Below the pieces are notes generated by a model. It saw nothing but the letters and a program-made list of their open reading frames with translations. It did not search any database and was not told the origin of the DNA. DNA of 64,000 nucleotides from JADGRB01 sp963835825 (GTDB lineage Bacteria; Myxococcota_A; Polyangia; Fen-1088). This document shows positions 36,585 through 46,527 of the stretch, piece after piece. The stretch is taken from assembly GCA_963835825.1 (NCBI GenBank), contig CAWIGZ010000001.1:372001-436000 (forward strand), written 5' to 3'. The position numbers and the translations under genes are program-made. Positions within the stretch are counted from its first letter, which is position 1; the number at the start of each line of letters is the position of its first letter.

Positions 36585-39255
36585 GAACGAGATCGAAGAC
36601 TTTCGCCAGCGCCGCGTCGAGCGCGGCCGGATCGGAGCCGCCCCCCTGGGCCATGTCGGGCCGGCCGCCCCCCTTGCCGCCGACGGCCTTGGCCACCTCG
36701 CCGACGATCTTGCCGGCGTGGTGCTTGCCGACCAGATCGGGCGAGACCATCGAGACGAGCGCGATCTTGTCCCCCTCGACGCCGGCCAGCACAATGACGG
36801 AAGACCCGAGCTTGTCGCGCAGCTGGTCGGCGACCTCGCGCAGCGCCTTGGGATCGGCGACGTCGGCGCGGGTGGCCAGGACGCGCACGCCGTTGACGTC
36901 GCGGGCCTCGGCGACCAGGTCGCGTCCGCCGCCCGAGGCGAGCTTGCGGCGGAGCTTGTCGAGCTCCTTCTCCAGCGCGCGCTGGTCGGCCTGCAGCTTG
37001 CCGATTCGGGCGGCGATCTCGAACTCGCCGGCGCGCAGCAGGCGCCCCGATTCGAGCAGCTCGCCCTCCATCTTGCGCACGTAGGCCAGGGCCCCCGCGC
37101 CGGTGGCGGCCTCGATGCGCCGGACGCCCTGGGCGACGCCGGTCTCCTCGGTCAGCTTGAAGAAGGCGATGTCGCCGGTGCGCGCCACGTGGGTGCCGCC
37201 GCAGAACTCCTTCGACTCGCCCATGGTCACCACCCGCACCGTGTCGCCGTACTTCTCGCCGAAGAAGGCGATGGCGCCGGCCTGCCTGGCGTCGGCGATG
37301 GCCAGCACGGCGGTGTCGGTGGCGACGTTCTTGCGGATCCGCGCGTTCACGAGATCTTCGACCTTCTGCTTCTCCTCGTCGGTGAGCGGGGCCGTGTGCG
37401 AAAAGTCGAAGCGGAGGCGATCGGGCGCCACCAGCGAGCCCTTCTGGGTCACGTGCGTCCCGAGCACGTGGCGGAGCGCCCAGTGCAAGAGGTGCGTCGC
37501 CGAGTGGTTGCGCCGGATGTCGTCGCGTCGCTCGACGTCGACGGTCAGCTCGACGCTGTCGCCGACGCGCAGCTCGCCGCTGCCGACCTCGGCGAAGTGG
37601 ACCCAGAGCGTCGAGACCGGACGCTTGCAGTCGCGCACGGCGAGGCGCGCCTTCGCCGAAGTGATCGTCCCCGCGTCGCCCATCTGCCCGCCTTGCTCGC
37701 CGTAAAACGGCGTCTCGGCGACGATCACCGCGACATCCTTGGAGTATGGGCCGACGACGTCGACCTCTTTCCCTTCGGCCAGCAACGCCACGACCTTGGA
37801 CGAGGCCGAGGTGGTGTCGTAGCCCAGGAACTTGGTGGCCCCGACGCGGTCGGCGATCTGCTGGAACACGGCCGCCACGGCCACCTCGCCCGAGCCGTGG
37901 AAGTCGCTGCGCCGGCGCTGCTCGTTCATCGCCGTCTCGAAGCCGGCCTCGTCGACCGACGAGCGGTGCTGCTCGGCGATCACGCGCGTCAGATCGAGCG
38001 GGAAGCCGTAGGTGTCGTAGAGCATGAAGGCCGTCGCGCCGGGGACCTCCTTGACGCCGCCGGCGGCGAAGACCTTCTCGTCGAGCAGCCGCACGCCGCG
38101 CTCGAGGGTCTCGCGAAAGCGCGTCTCCTCCTCGCGGGTGATCTTGGCGATCAGGGTCTGCCGTTCGACCAGCTCGGGATAGACGCCGCCCATCTTCGTG
38201 ACGACGTCGGCCGCCAGCGCGTCGAGGAACGGCTCTTTGATGCCCAGCAACCAGCCGTGATAGACGGCCCGCCGCATGATCCGGCGCAGCACGTACTCGC
38301 GCCCGGTCTTGTCGGGGAAGACGCCGTCGGCGATCAGGAAGGCCGCCGCGCGCGCGTGGTCGGCGATGGCCCGCAGCGAGACGCTCTGCCCCGCGTAGTC
38401 GCCGGGGACGAACTTCTTCTTCGACAGGTCAGCGACGTGATCGATGAGCGGGCGCAGCAGATCCGTCTCGTAGTTGGACCGCACCCCCTGCAGCACGGCG
38501 CACAGGCGCTCGAGCCCCATGCCGGTGTCGACCGACGGCTTCGGCAGCGGGCGGCGATCGCCGGGCGCCACCTGCTCGAACTGCATGAACACCAGGTTCC
38601 AGATCTCGACCCAGCGATCGCAATCGCAGGCGGGGCCCTGGCATTTGTGGCCCTTGGCCTCCTCGGCGCAGGGGACATCATCCCCTTGGAAATAGTGGAT
38701 CTCGCTGCAGGGGCCGCAGGGGCCGGTCTCGCCCATGGCCCAGAAGTTGTCCTTGTCGCCGAGGCCGATGACGCGATCGTCACCGACGCCGGCGATCTTC
38801 TTCCAGAGCGCCCGCGCCTCGTCGTCGGACTCGTGAACGGTGTAGACCAGCCGGTCGGGCTTGATGGCGTAGGTCTTGGTCAAGAGCTCGTGGGCGAAGG
38901 CGATGGCGTCGGGCTTGAAGTAGTCGCCGAACGAGAAGTTCCCCAGCATCTCGAAGAACGTCTGGTGCCGCGCGGTGCGGCCCACGTTCTCCAGGTCGTT
39001 GTGCTTGCCCCCGGCCCGCACGCACTTCTGCGAGCTGGTGGCGCGCGAAAAGGTCGTCTTGGCCTTGCCGGTGAAGAAGTCCTTGAACTGGTTCATCCCG
39101 GCGTTGGTGAACAGCAGCGTCGGATCGTTGAGCGGGACCAGCGACGCGCTCGGCGTCTCCTGATGACCGCGCTTGGCGAAATAGTCCAGGAAGGCCCGAC
39201 GAGCGTCGAGCGACAGCGAGGGCAAGGCTGAGGGGACGGAAGGCTGTGAGGACAT
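36577..39255 (-). CDS. alaS: Alanyl-tRNA synthetase
   Basis: An intact synthetase of about 892 residues that charges tRNA-Ala. The catalytic core has DPTLLFTNAGMNQFKDFF, RATSSQKCVRAGGKHNDLEN and FEMLGNFSFGDYF. The editing domain has HSATHLLHWALRHVLG (HxxxH) and the CGGTHVARTGD motif for zinc-dependent deacylation. The DHHA1-type end is GGKGGGRPDMAQGGG. The ATG at 39255 (MSSQPSVP) is chosen; the frame is open to 39294. It lies 95 bp after the PilT-like gene. Unlike many genes in this window it has no frameshift, so the sequence here is reliable. Confidence 0.97.
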   Translation of the reverse strand: MSSQPSVPSALPSLSLDARRAFLDYFAKRGHQETPSASLVPLNDPTLLFTNAGMNQFKDFFTGKAKTTFSRATSSQKCVRAGGKHNDLENVGRTARHQTFFEMLGNFSFGDYFKPDAIAFAHELLTKTYAIKPDRLVYTVHESDDEARALWKKIAGVGDDRVIGLGDKDNFWAMGETGPCGPCSEIHYFQGDDVPCAEEAKGHKCQGPACDCDRWVEIWNLVFMQFEQVAPGDRRPLPKPSVDTGMGLERLCAVLQGVRSNYETDLLRPLIDHVADLSKKKFVPGDYAGQSVSLRAIADHARAAAFLIADGVFPDKTGREYVLRRIMRRAVYHGWLLGIKEPFLDALAADVVTKMGGVYPELVERQTLIAKITREEETRFRETLERGVRLLDEKVFAAGGVKEVPGATAFMLYDTYGFPLDLTRVIAEQHRSSVDEAGFETAMNEQRRRSDFHGSGEVAVAAVFQQIADRVGATKFLGYDTTSASSKVVALLAEGKEVDVVGPYSKDVAVIVAETPFYGEQGGQMGDAGTITSAKARLAVRDCKRPVSTLWVHFAEVGSGELRVGDSVELTVDVERRDDIRRNHSATHLLHWALRHVLGTHVTQKGSLVAPDRLRFDFSHTAPLTDEEKQKVEDLVNARIRKNVATDTAVLAIADARQAGAIAFFGEKYGDTVRVVTMGESKEFCGGTHVARTGDIAFFKLTEETGVAQGVRRIEAATGAGALAYVRKMEGELLESGRLLRAGEFEIAARIGKLQADQRALEKELDKLRRKLASGGGRDLVAEARDVNGVRVLATRADVADPKALREVADQLRDKLGSSVIVLAGVEGDKIALVSMVSPDLVGKHHAGKIVGEVAKAVGGKGGGRPDMAQGGGSDPAALDAALAKVFDLVRG

Positions 39256-39350
39256 ATCCGCGCGAAGACTAGGAGGGCGTTGCCGCAAAGGCAACGGTGA
39301 GCGAAGCGAACGATGGACACTGGCCCGACGACGTGCCGCCCGGAAGCGGC

Positions 39351-40364
39351 CTAGTCGCCCGCGGCCTCGTCCTCAACAGCCGTGCGCGTCTCGTCCGCTC
39401 GCCGCTTGCGGGACGGCTCGGTCGGGGGCGCGAAGGGCACGCTGCCGGCAAGCTCGGGCGGCGCGTCTCGGTGGACGAGCTGGGCCCGTGTCTCGGCGGT
39501 GACCCGCAACAAGGTTCCGGCGGGGCCCCGGCGCTTTCCCGTGGCATCAGGGACGAGCCGCTGAAAGAGGATGCCTCGCAGGCTGGCCGCGATCCGCGCG
39601 CGCGTCAGCGGCGCCTCGCCTTCGGGCGTTTCGGTCAACCGTTCGACCGCCTGCGGGACGCCTGCGGCCAGCAGCCCGGCGAGCACCAGCCGGCCCGTCT
39701 CGACCGCCTCGACGGCCAGCCGCGCCGCCGCCGGGTCGCCCAGATCACCGACGAGGAGGACCTCGACGTCTTGCCGGCTCACCGAGCGGAGCGCCGCGGC
39801 CGCCGAGGGGACGTCCGTTCCGACCTCCCGCTGGACCACCACCCCCCGCCGATCCTTCAACAGATATTCGACCGGTTCCTCGATGGTCAAGGCCCGGCAG
39901 GGGCGTCGCGCGGTGAGGTCGTCGACCAGTGCCGCCAGCGTCGTGGTCTTCCCTTGACCAGGGCCGCCGGCCACGATCACCAAGCCGGCGCCCGGCTCGG
40001 TCAGCTCGCGCACCTCGGCGGGCAACCCGAGCGTGTCGAGCGCCGGGACCTCGGGCGGGATCAACCGAAGCGCCAGGCTGAGGCCCCCGCGATGGTGGAA
40101 CAGGTGAGCGCGCTGGCGGCCGCCGTTGCTGGTGGCCAGCCCGACGATCACGTCACCGGTCCGCTCCAGCGTCTCGCGCCGCCGATCGTTGAGCAGCGAA
40201 AGCCCCAGGCTGTGCAGGAACTCGCGCGACAGCGGGGGGATGTCGCTGAGCGTGCGCAGCTCCCCGGCGATCCGGAGAATCGGCGACAGCCCCGGTTTGA
40301 AGTGAACATCGGAGGCGCCCAAGCGGCGCGCCGCCAGCAGCGTCCTGTCGAAAAAGGAGTCCAT
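39351..40364 (-). CDS. PilT/GspE-family ATPase with degenerate catalytic boxes
   Basis: A 337-residue protein of the type IV pilus retraction ATPase family (MDSFFDRTLLAARRLGASDVHFKPG opening, like PilT). Walker A is intact (GGPGQGKTTTLAALVDDL) and an Asp-box-like ALTIEEPVEYLL is present. Walker B reads LLVGDLGDP rather than LLVGEMRD (Glu to Asp). The His box, usually TLHTxxAxxTIxR, reads LAGLLAAGVPQAVERL with no His, and the AIRNLIREGK motif is absent. ATP hydrolysis may be weak or lost. The ATG at 40364 overlaps the start of the divergent receiver gene at a shared CATG. The 95-bp gap to alaS makes co-transcription possible. Confidence 0.82.
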   Translation of the reverse strand: MDSFFDRTLLAARRLGASDVHFKPGLSPILRIAGELRTLSDIPPLSREFLHSLGLSLLNDRRRETLERTGDVIVGLATSNGGRQRAHLFHHRGGLSLALRLIPPEVPALDTLGLPAEVRELTEPGAGLVIVAGGPGQGKTTTLAALVDDLTARRPCRALTIEEPVEYLLKDRRGVVVQREVGTDVPSAAAALRSVSRQDVEVLLVGDLGDPAAARLAVEAVETGRLVLAGLLAAGVPQAVERLTETPEGEAPLTRARIAASLRGILFQRLVPDATGKRRGPAGTLLRVTAETRAQLVHRDAPPELAGSVPFAPPTEPSRKRRADETRTAVEDEAAGD

Positions 40365-41511
40365 GTCCGAGGCCCTCGCTATGCCCAAGCTTGTCCAAGA
40401 GTACCAGCTCGCGCGGCAGGTTCTCTTGATGCTTGACCAAGCGCCGGGTAAGTTCATCCGCACCGTGGACAATCAACCCGCCGCCGGGCAAGAGGTCCTG
40501 GTCGTCGACGCCGATGACCAGGTCATCAAGGGGCTCGACCGGCTGCTGACCAAGGCGGGGCTGATCGTCACCGGGACACCCGATCCGGTCCGGGCCCGGG
40601 ACCAGCTGCTGAACAAGTTCTATGCGGTCGCGCTGGTCGACGCCGACACGCCGACCCCCGGCGGCGGGATCGAGCTCCTGCAGTTCGCGCGCGACAAGTC
40701 GCCGCTGACCTCGGTGGTGATCATGACGGCCCGCAAGTCGTACGAGACAGCGGTGAAGGCGTTCCGTGCGGGCGCGGCTGACGTCGTGCTGAAGGAGCCA
40801 GACGTCGTTCCCTACCTTCGCGAGCGGGTGATCGAGGCCGCGGGCGAGATCAAGGCGACCGCCGATCGCAACAGCCTCCTCGAAGAGGTCGCCGAAACGC
40901 ACGAGGGATTCCTGCGGCGACTGCGCGAGGTCTCGCACGAGCTGCTCGACCACGAGGACCGCGCGTCGGGCCGGGCGTCCGACGATGCGACCACCTCGGC
41001 GGCGGTGAGCGTCGTCCTGGTCGACGACGATCCCGCGGCGCTCGAGAAGCTGGAGCAGGTGTTGACGGCGGCGGAGGGCTGGCACTTCCGGGCGGCGCTC
41101 TCCGGCGGCGAGGCGCTGGACGTCGTGACCCAGATGCGTCCCCAGATCGTCATCGTCAAGGAGGACCTGCCCGATCTGCCAGGGAGCATGGTGGTCACCA
41201 CCGTCAAGGCCAGCGCCCCGGAGGTCCTGACGCTGCTCTACAGTCCCCCCGATCAGAACGGGCGCACGGGCGAGGTGAAGATGGTCGACGCCGGACGGGT
41301 GATGACCCTCGTTGGCAGCTACAGCGAGACCGGACAGCTGGTGGGCCCCCTCGGAGAGATCCGCGAGGCCCTCAAGCAAAAGGCGCACGAGCGCCGCTAC
41401 CTGCAGGCCTTCCGGCAGAGGCACTTCGAGTTCCTGCAGCGCTACAACGGCATCAAGAACCGCCTCAAAGAAGAGCTCGACCGCCGCAAGAAGAACCGCC
41501 TCGGGTCGTGA
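40363..41511 (+). CDS. Double receiver-domain protein; second receiver is a pseudo-receiver
   Basis: A 382-residue protein. The ATG at 40363 has a strong AAGGAG nine bases upstream. The first REC domain (about 45-165) has the acidic pair DADD, a phospho-acceptor Asp in VALVDADTP and the conserved Lys in VVLKEPD, so it can be phosphorylated. The second (about 210-330) has the acidic cluster VLVDDDP, but the acceptor position in QIVIVKEDLPDLPG is Lys instead of Asp. No DNA-binding or enzymatic output domain follows. The C-terminus is a basic helix (KEELDRRKKNRLGS). It probably relays a signal by protein-protein contact. It is head-to-head with the PilT-like gene, suggesting a motility or pilus link. 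Confidence 0.85.
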   Translation: MSEALAMPKLVQEYQLARQVLLMLDQAPGKFIRTVDNQPAAGQEVLVVDADDQVIKGLDRLLTKAGLIVTGTPDPVRARDQLLNKFYAVALVDADTPTPGGGIELLQFARDKSPLTSVVIMTARKSYETAVKAFRAGAADVVLKEPDVVPYLRERVIEAAGEIKATADRNSLLEEVAETHEGFLRRLREVSHELLDHEDRASGRASDDATTSAAVSVVLVDDDPAALEKLEQVLTAAEGWHFRAALSGGEALDVVTQMRPQIVIVKEDLPDLPGSMVVTTVKASAPEVLTLLYSPPDQNGRTGEVKMVDAGRVMTLVGSYSETGQLVGPLGEIREALKQKAHERRYLQAFRQRHFEFLQRYNGIKNRLKEELDRRKKNRLGS

Positions 41512-41579
41512 GCTCGGGTCCTTCGGCCCTTTGGCCATCGGCCCATCGGCCATCGGCCCATCGGCCCGGAACCTCCGCC

Positions 41580-41860
41580 CCGGAGCTTCGCCCCGAGCCA
41601 ACGCGACCCTGGTTACGTGCGGATCGAAGGCCGCCGCTCGGGCAACCGCATCTTTCCGCACGTGGGCTTTTTCCGGCGCGTGGTCTGCGCTCACGTTTTG
41701 AAAGGGCAGACCACGCGCCGGAAAAAGCTTCGTGCGGAGGCGGGCGGTGGGAGTGGCGGCCAGGTTCGATTCCGCACGAAACAACGGGTCGCGTTGCTCC
41801 CGGGGTAGATCCGGAACCCACGCCCGGAGCGAAGGCGACCCTCGTTACGTGCGGATCTGC
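41580..41860. repeat. Dispersed palindromic element, copy B, with flanking short repeats
   Basis: The 403 bp between the receiver gene and hpt hold no gene. The 23-bp arms of copy A recur exactly at 41666-41688 and 41706-41728 with a 17-nt loop, and an outer stem ccgcacg (41656-41662) with cgtgcgg (41731-41737) extends it to about 30 bp. On either side a segment of the gcgaccctcgttacgtgcgg type occurs near 41600-41626 and again near 41840-41859, and cgattccgcacg near 41767 matches one after copy A. A tandem ggcccatcggccat repeat lies at 41528-41566. Confidence 0.85.
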
Positions 41861-41914
41861 TCCGGGTGCGATCCGGGGACGGTTCTGGGAGCGGGGTGTT
41901 GGGGCGACGCGAGC

Positions 41915-42424
41915 CTATTCCTCGAGCGCGCAGATCCCCGGCAGGTTGCGGTAGAGCTGCCGCCCGTCGAGGCCGTACCCCACCACGAAGGCGTCGGGCG
42001 CCGGAAAGCCCACGAAGTCGAGCGGCACCTCTTTATATGAGGGCTTGGCGAGCAACGCGCAGACATAGACCCCGGCCGGTCCCCGCGCGCGCAGGAGGTC
42101 GAGCAGATAGCGGAGCGTCAGGCCGGTGTCGACGATGTCCTCGACCAGCAGCACCTGGCGGCCGGCGATCGGCGCCCCCAAATCGCTGGTGATCTCGACG
42201 ACGCCCGACGACACGGTCGCGTCTCCATAGCTGCGTACGCCGAGAAAGTCGCAGGTCAGCTCCCGGGGGATGGCCCGGACCAGGTCGGCCATGAAGACGA
42301 AGGCCCCCCGCAGGACCCCGACCACGGTCAGCGGCCCGGGGGGCAGGCGGGCGTCGATCTCGGCCCCCAGCTCGGCCACCCGCCTGGCAATTGCTGCGGC
42401 GGGGATCAGCTCGCGAACCGGCAT
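41915..42424 (-). CDS. hpt: Hypoxanthine phosphoribosyltransferase
   Basis: A 169-residue purine salvage enzyme that makes IMP or GMP from hypoxanthine or guanine and PRPP. The PRPP motif is QVLLVEDIVDTGLTLRYLL, and the C-terminal LDFVGFPAPDAFVVGYGLD loop matches this family's base-binding region. The ATG at 42424 begins MPVRELIPAAAIARRV. It diverges from a TPR lipoprotein gene. The window also holds guaA and guaB but they are not linked to hpt. Confidence 0.95.
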   Translation of the reverse strand: MPVRELIPAAAIARRVAELGAEIDARLPPGPLTVVGVLRGAFVFMADLVRAIPRELTCDFLGVRSYGDATVSSGVVEITSDLGAPIAGRQVLLVEDIVDTGLTLRYLLDLLRARGPAGVYVCALLAKPSYKEVPLDFVGFPAPDAFVVGYGLDGRQLYRNLPGICALEE

Positions 42425-42569
42425 GTCCCCACGGTGCCCGACCGGATGCCGGGGATCAACGTCAATGAAACGGTCCAAGGATCCGATTGAACCTGCCGAT
42501 GCGAACCTGCCGTCGGGAACCTGGCACCCGGAGACGTTGTCCTTAAGACTGACGAGAGGGGCTTGCACG

Positions 42570-43847
42570 ATGACGAAACGACTCTGGGTGGTTCCCCTGA
42601 CGCTCCTGGCGGCCTGCGCCGGCAAGGGGAAGAACGATGTAACCGTGGTTCCGCCGGGGGTGCCGGTGGAGGAGATCGAGATGGATCCCATCAAGATCGC
42701 CGCCGTGAAGGGACCGGACGGCACCCACCTCGAGACCTACGATGTGACGGAGCTGTTCGAGCGGGCGGGGGCGGCGCTGTCGGCCAAGCGCTTCGCCGAC
42801 GCCGCGCGCGACTACGATCAGCTCCTCAAGGAGTTTCCAGACACGCGCTTCACCAAGGCGGCGCTCTACAACGCCGGGCTGGCCTACGAGGGGACCAAGG
42901 ACTGGCAGACCGCCGTCGCCCGGTTCCAGCGGCTGGCGACCGAGCACGCCGACAGCTCGGACGCCAAGGACGCCCAGTTTCAGATCGGCGCCTGTTACGC
43001 GGAAATGGGGAACTGGCCGGCCTCGGCGACGCTGTTCGCCGAGATCCTCGAGCGCAAGGACCTGAACGCGGACGACAAGATCGAGGCGATGGCGCGGCGG
43101 GGGTTCGCCCAGTTTCAGCTGAAGGACCTGGACACCGCCGAGCGGACCTTTCAGTCAGCGCTCTACTTTTACAACAGCATCGCCAGCGAAGAGCGGCTGG
43201 ACACGGACTTTTACCTCGGTCTCGTGCGGTACCACCTGGGGGAGATCCCGCACGAGCGCTTCCGGGCCATCCCGCTGCGGCTGCCGGAAAAGCAGATGGC
43301 GATCGACATGGAGGACAAGGCGCGCCTCCTGCTGGCGGCCCAGCGCCAGTACATCGAGACGATCAAGCTCGGCAACCCGCAGTGGGCGGCGGCGTCCGGA
43401 TACCAGATCGGGGCCCTGTACGAAGAATTCTATGACGCGTTCATCCACGCGCCGATCCCGGACGAGCTTCTCGGCGATGCCAACCAGGAGAAGCGGGAGG
43501 TCTACTACGACGAGCTGCGGAAGAAGATCCGCATCCTGCTCGAGAAGTCGATCCGCACCCACGAGCAGAACTTGATGATGATGGAGCGGCTGGGGGTGCA
43601 GAACGAGTGGCGGGACAAGTCCAAGCTGGCCTTCGCCAAGCTCCAGAAGCTGCTCGACCCGAGCTACAAGTTCGAGTTCGCGGACCCGGCCGCGTCGGGA
43701 AGCGACGGCCCCGGGGCCGCACCGCCTCCACCGCCCGCTCCGACCCCGCCCGCCGGTCGAGGTGGGGGCCCGGAAGAGGGCCCTTCGATCCGGGATCCCA
43801 AGGATCAGGCTCCGGCGGCGACCGGGCCGGCCCGCCAGATTCTCTAG
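42570..43847 (+). CDS. TPR lipoprotein
   Basis: A 425-residue lipoprotein (MTKRLWVVPLTLLAACAG, lipobox LAAC). TPR units begin about residue 60 (FERAGAALSAKRFADAARDY; AALYNAGLAYEGTKDWQTAV; QFQIGACYAEMGNWPASATL), like BamD or the gliding-motility AglT/GltE-type proteins of Myxococcus, though I cannot choose between them. The C-terminus is Pro/Gly-rich. The ATG at 42570 has a GAGAGGGG upstream. It probably sits in the periplasm at the inner face of the outer membrane as an assembly scaffold. Confidence 0.82.
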   Translation: MTKRLWVVPLTLLAACAGKGKNDVTVVPPGVPVEEIEMDPIKIAAVKGPDGTHLETYDVTELFERAGAALSAKRFADAARDYDQLLKEFPDTRFTKAALYNAGLAYEGTKDWQTAVARFQRLATEHADSSDAKDAQFQIGACYAEMGNWPASATLFAEILERKDLNADDKIEAMARRGFAQFQLKDLDTAERTFQSALYFYNSIASEERLDTDFYLGLVRYHLGEIPHERFRAIPLRLPEKQMAIDMEDKARLLLAAQRQYIETIKLGNPQWAAASGYQIGALYEEFYDAFIHAPIPDELLGDANQEKREVYYDELRKKIRILLEKSIRTHEQNLMMMERLGVQNEWRDKSKLAFAKLQKLLDPSYKFEFADPAASGSDGPGAAPPPPPAPTPPAGRGGGPEEGPSIRDPKDQAPAATGPARQIL

Positions 43848-43941
43848 CAAGAACGCCAGCAAGCGCGCTAGAAAGGCCGCTGGCCGACGCGGCGAGCCAG
43901 CACCGACCTGGCAAGAACCCGGCCAGCCTGCTCATTGTCGC

Positions 43942-43970
43942 TTGACACTGTGGCGCGATCGAACTATACG
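43942..43970 (+). promoter_or_regulatory. Consensus sigma70 promoter of the tRNA-tufA operon
   Basis: TTGACA at 43942-43947, a 17-nt spacer and TATACG at 43965-43970. It lies about 100 bp before the first tRNA and is the only strong promoter-like sequence before the tRNA-tufA-secE run, so it probably drives the whole cluster. Confidence 0.75.
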
Positions 43971-44068
43971 TTCGCGCTCTGCGCGCCGGCCTGGGATACC
44001 TATGTCGATGCGGGAACAAAGTCAAAGTCATCAGAATCACACGACAATGGACAGGGATAGATACCGGC

Positions 44069-44140
44069 GCTGGCGTAGCTCAATGGTAGAGCAGCTGATT
44101 TGTAATCAGCAGGTTGCGGGTTCGAGTCCCATCGCCAGCT
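44069..44140 (+). tRNA. tRNA-Thr (TGT)
   Basis: The acceptor stem GCTGGCG pairs with CGCCAGC; the D arm is GCTC-AATGGTA-GAGC; the anticodon loop TTTGTAA is on the stem GCTGA/TCAGC; the T arm contains GGTTCGAGTCCC. The anticodon TGT reads ACA. CCA is not encoded. First of four tRNAs before tufA. Confidence 0.97.
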
Positions 44141-44246
44141 CCGCTGAAAATTTTGGCCCGATCGCGTGGGCGCAGGCGGGCTTTGCCCGCCGGAGCCCGT
44201 CGCGGGAGAGTTTGAGAACCCTCCCAGGGTTCTCATTGAAATGTCC

Positions 44247-44331
44247 GGACGGGTTCCCGAGTGGCCAAAGGGAACAGACTGTAAATCTGTCGTCTCTGAC
44301 TTCGAAGGTTCGAATCCTTCCCCGTCCACCA
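44247..44331 (+). tRNA. tRNA-Tyr (GTA)
   Basis: The acceptor stem GGACGGG pairs with CCCGTCC, followed by ACCA, so the 3' CCA is encoded. The anticodon loop CTGTAAA gives GTA, and a long variable arm (class II) lies between the anticodon and T stems, as expected for Tyr. Confidence 0.97.
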
Positions 44332-44400
44332 AAGAGCCAACCGAGCAACAGGACAAGCAATCGGAAGAGACGCACCGCTTTCATGATCAGTCGGAGATAC

Positions 44401-44473
<73 letters not shown>

Positions 44474-44484
44474 CTGGCAATGAC

Positions 44485-44557
44485 GCCCACGTAGCTCAGT
44501 TGGCAGAGCACGTCCTTGGTAAGGACGAGGTCACCCGTTCAATCCGGGTCGTGGGCT
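44485..44557 (+). tRNA. tRNA-Thr (GGT)
   Basis: The acceptor stem GCCCACG pairs with CGTGGGC; the anticodon loop TTGGTAA gives GGT (reads ACC/ACU). The second tRNA-Thr in the cluster; the pair TGT and GGT together cover most Thr codons. It lies about 42 bp before tufA, the classic tRNA-tuf arrangement. Confidence 0.97.
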
Positions 44558-44599
44558 CGAGAACCTAGGCAAGACAGAAGACAAGTCGAGGACAAGTCG

Positions 44600-45814
<1,215 letters not shown>

Positions 45815-45838
45815 AACACCAAGAGACCGGAGTAGGAC

Positions 45839-45997
45839 ATGGCAGCCCAACGCGTAATCATCACCCTCGAATGCAAGGATTGTCGGGAGCGCAACTACTC
45901 CACGACGAAGAACAAGCGCGCCAACGCGGAGAAGCTCGAGCTGTCGAAGTTCTGCTCGCGTTGCCGGAAGCACACCAGTCACAAAGAAACCAAGTAA
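45839..45997 (+). CDS. rpmG: Ribosomal protein L33
   Basis: A 52-residue protein of the large subunit. It has MAAQRVIITLECKDCRERNY and a second Cys pair (FCSRCRKHT), so it is the Cys-containing (C+) zinc-binding type of L33. The ATG at 45839 lies 24 bp after the tufA stop, and an AGGAC element precedes it. The tRNA-Trp follows. Confidence 0.95.
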   Translation: MAAQRVIITLECKDCRERNYSTTKNKRANAEKLELSKFCSRCRKHTSHKETK

Positions 45998-46042
45998 GTC
46001 ACCAAGAAACCAAGTAGAGGAATCCAGGTAACGGAAACATTT

Positions 46043-46118
46043 AGGGCAGTAGCTCTAATGGTAGAGCAGCGGTCTCCAAATCCGCGGGATGGGGGTTCGA
46101 GTCCCTCCTGCCCTGCCA
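46043..46118 (+). tRNA. tRNA-Trp (CCA)
   Basis: The acceptor stem AGGGCAG pairs with CTGCCCT, followed by GCCA, so the CCA end is encoded. The anticodon loop CTCCAAA gives CCA. The T arm contains GGGTTCGAGTCCC. It sits between rpmG and secE, as in many bacteria. Confidence 0.97.
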
Positions 46119-46151
46119 GGCCAAGACGATCAAAACGACGACGACCAGAAC

Positions 46152-46508
46152 ATGGGACCTAACAAATTCGTACATTTGACGTTCGCGCTCGCCGGGCTTC
46201 TGGCGGCGTTCGTTCTGTCGCGCGCGACGGATTGGGCCTGGAGCTATTTCGCCAAGCCCAACGATCTGGTCGTCAACGGCTTGGCCATTCTGATCGCGGG
46301 CACCGCGGCGATCGTCACCTACCGCAACGAGAAGGTTTACGCGTCGGTCGTCGACATCACGCGGGAGCTGGAGAAGGTCACTTGGCCAACCCGGAAGGAA
46401 ACGTCGGCAGCGACCATCGTCGTCATCGTGACGGTGTTGATCGCGGCCGCCATCTTGAGCAGCTTCGATGCACTCTGGTCATTTTTCACAAACTGGTTCC
46501 TCCGATAA
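46152..46508 (+). CDS. secE: Preprotein translocase subunit SecE, three-helix type
   Basis: A 118-residue SecYEG component. The conserved part is SVVDITRELEKVTWPTRKET with the amphipathic helix and WP motif, then the last TM helix (TIVVIVTVLIAAAILSSF). Two more hydrophobic segments precede it (FALAGLLAAFVLSRATDWAW and LVVNGLAILIAGTAAIV), so it looks like the three-TM E. coli type rather than the one-TM type of most bacteria. nusG follows 19 bp later. Confidence 0.93.
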   Translation: MGPNKFVHLTFALAGLLAAFVLSRATDWAWSYFAKPNDLVVNGLAILIAGTAAIVTYRNEKVYASVVDITRELEKVTWPTRKETSAATIVVIVTVLIAAAILSSFDALWSFFTNWFLR

Positions 46509-46527
46509 TCGACTCGAGGGTCGCCTT

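Noticed and set aside
36283..39231. Open frame of 982 codons on the plus strand opposite alaS
   Set aside because: The alaS gene on the other strand is intact and convincing; this frame is a high-GC mirror without any recognisable domain.
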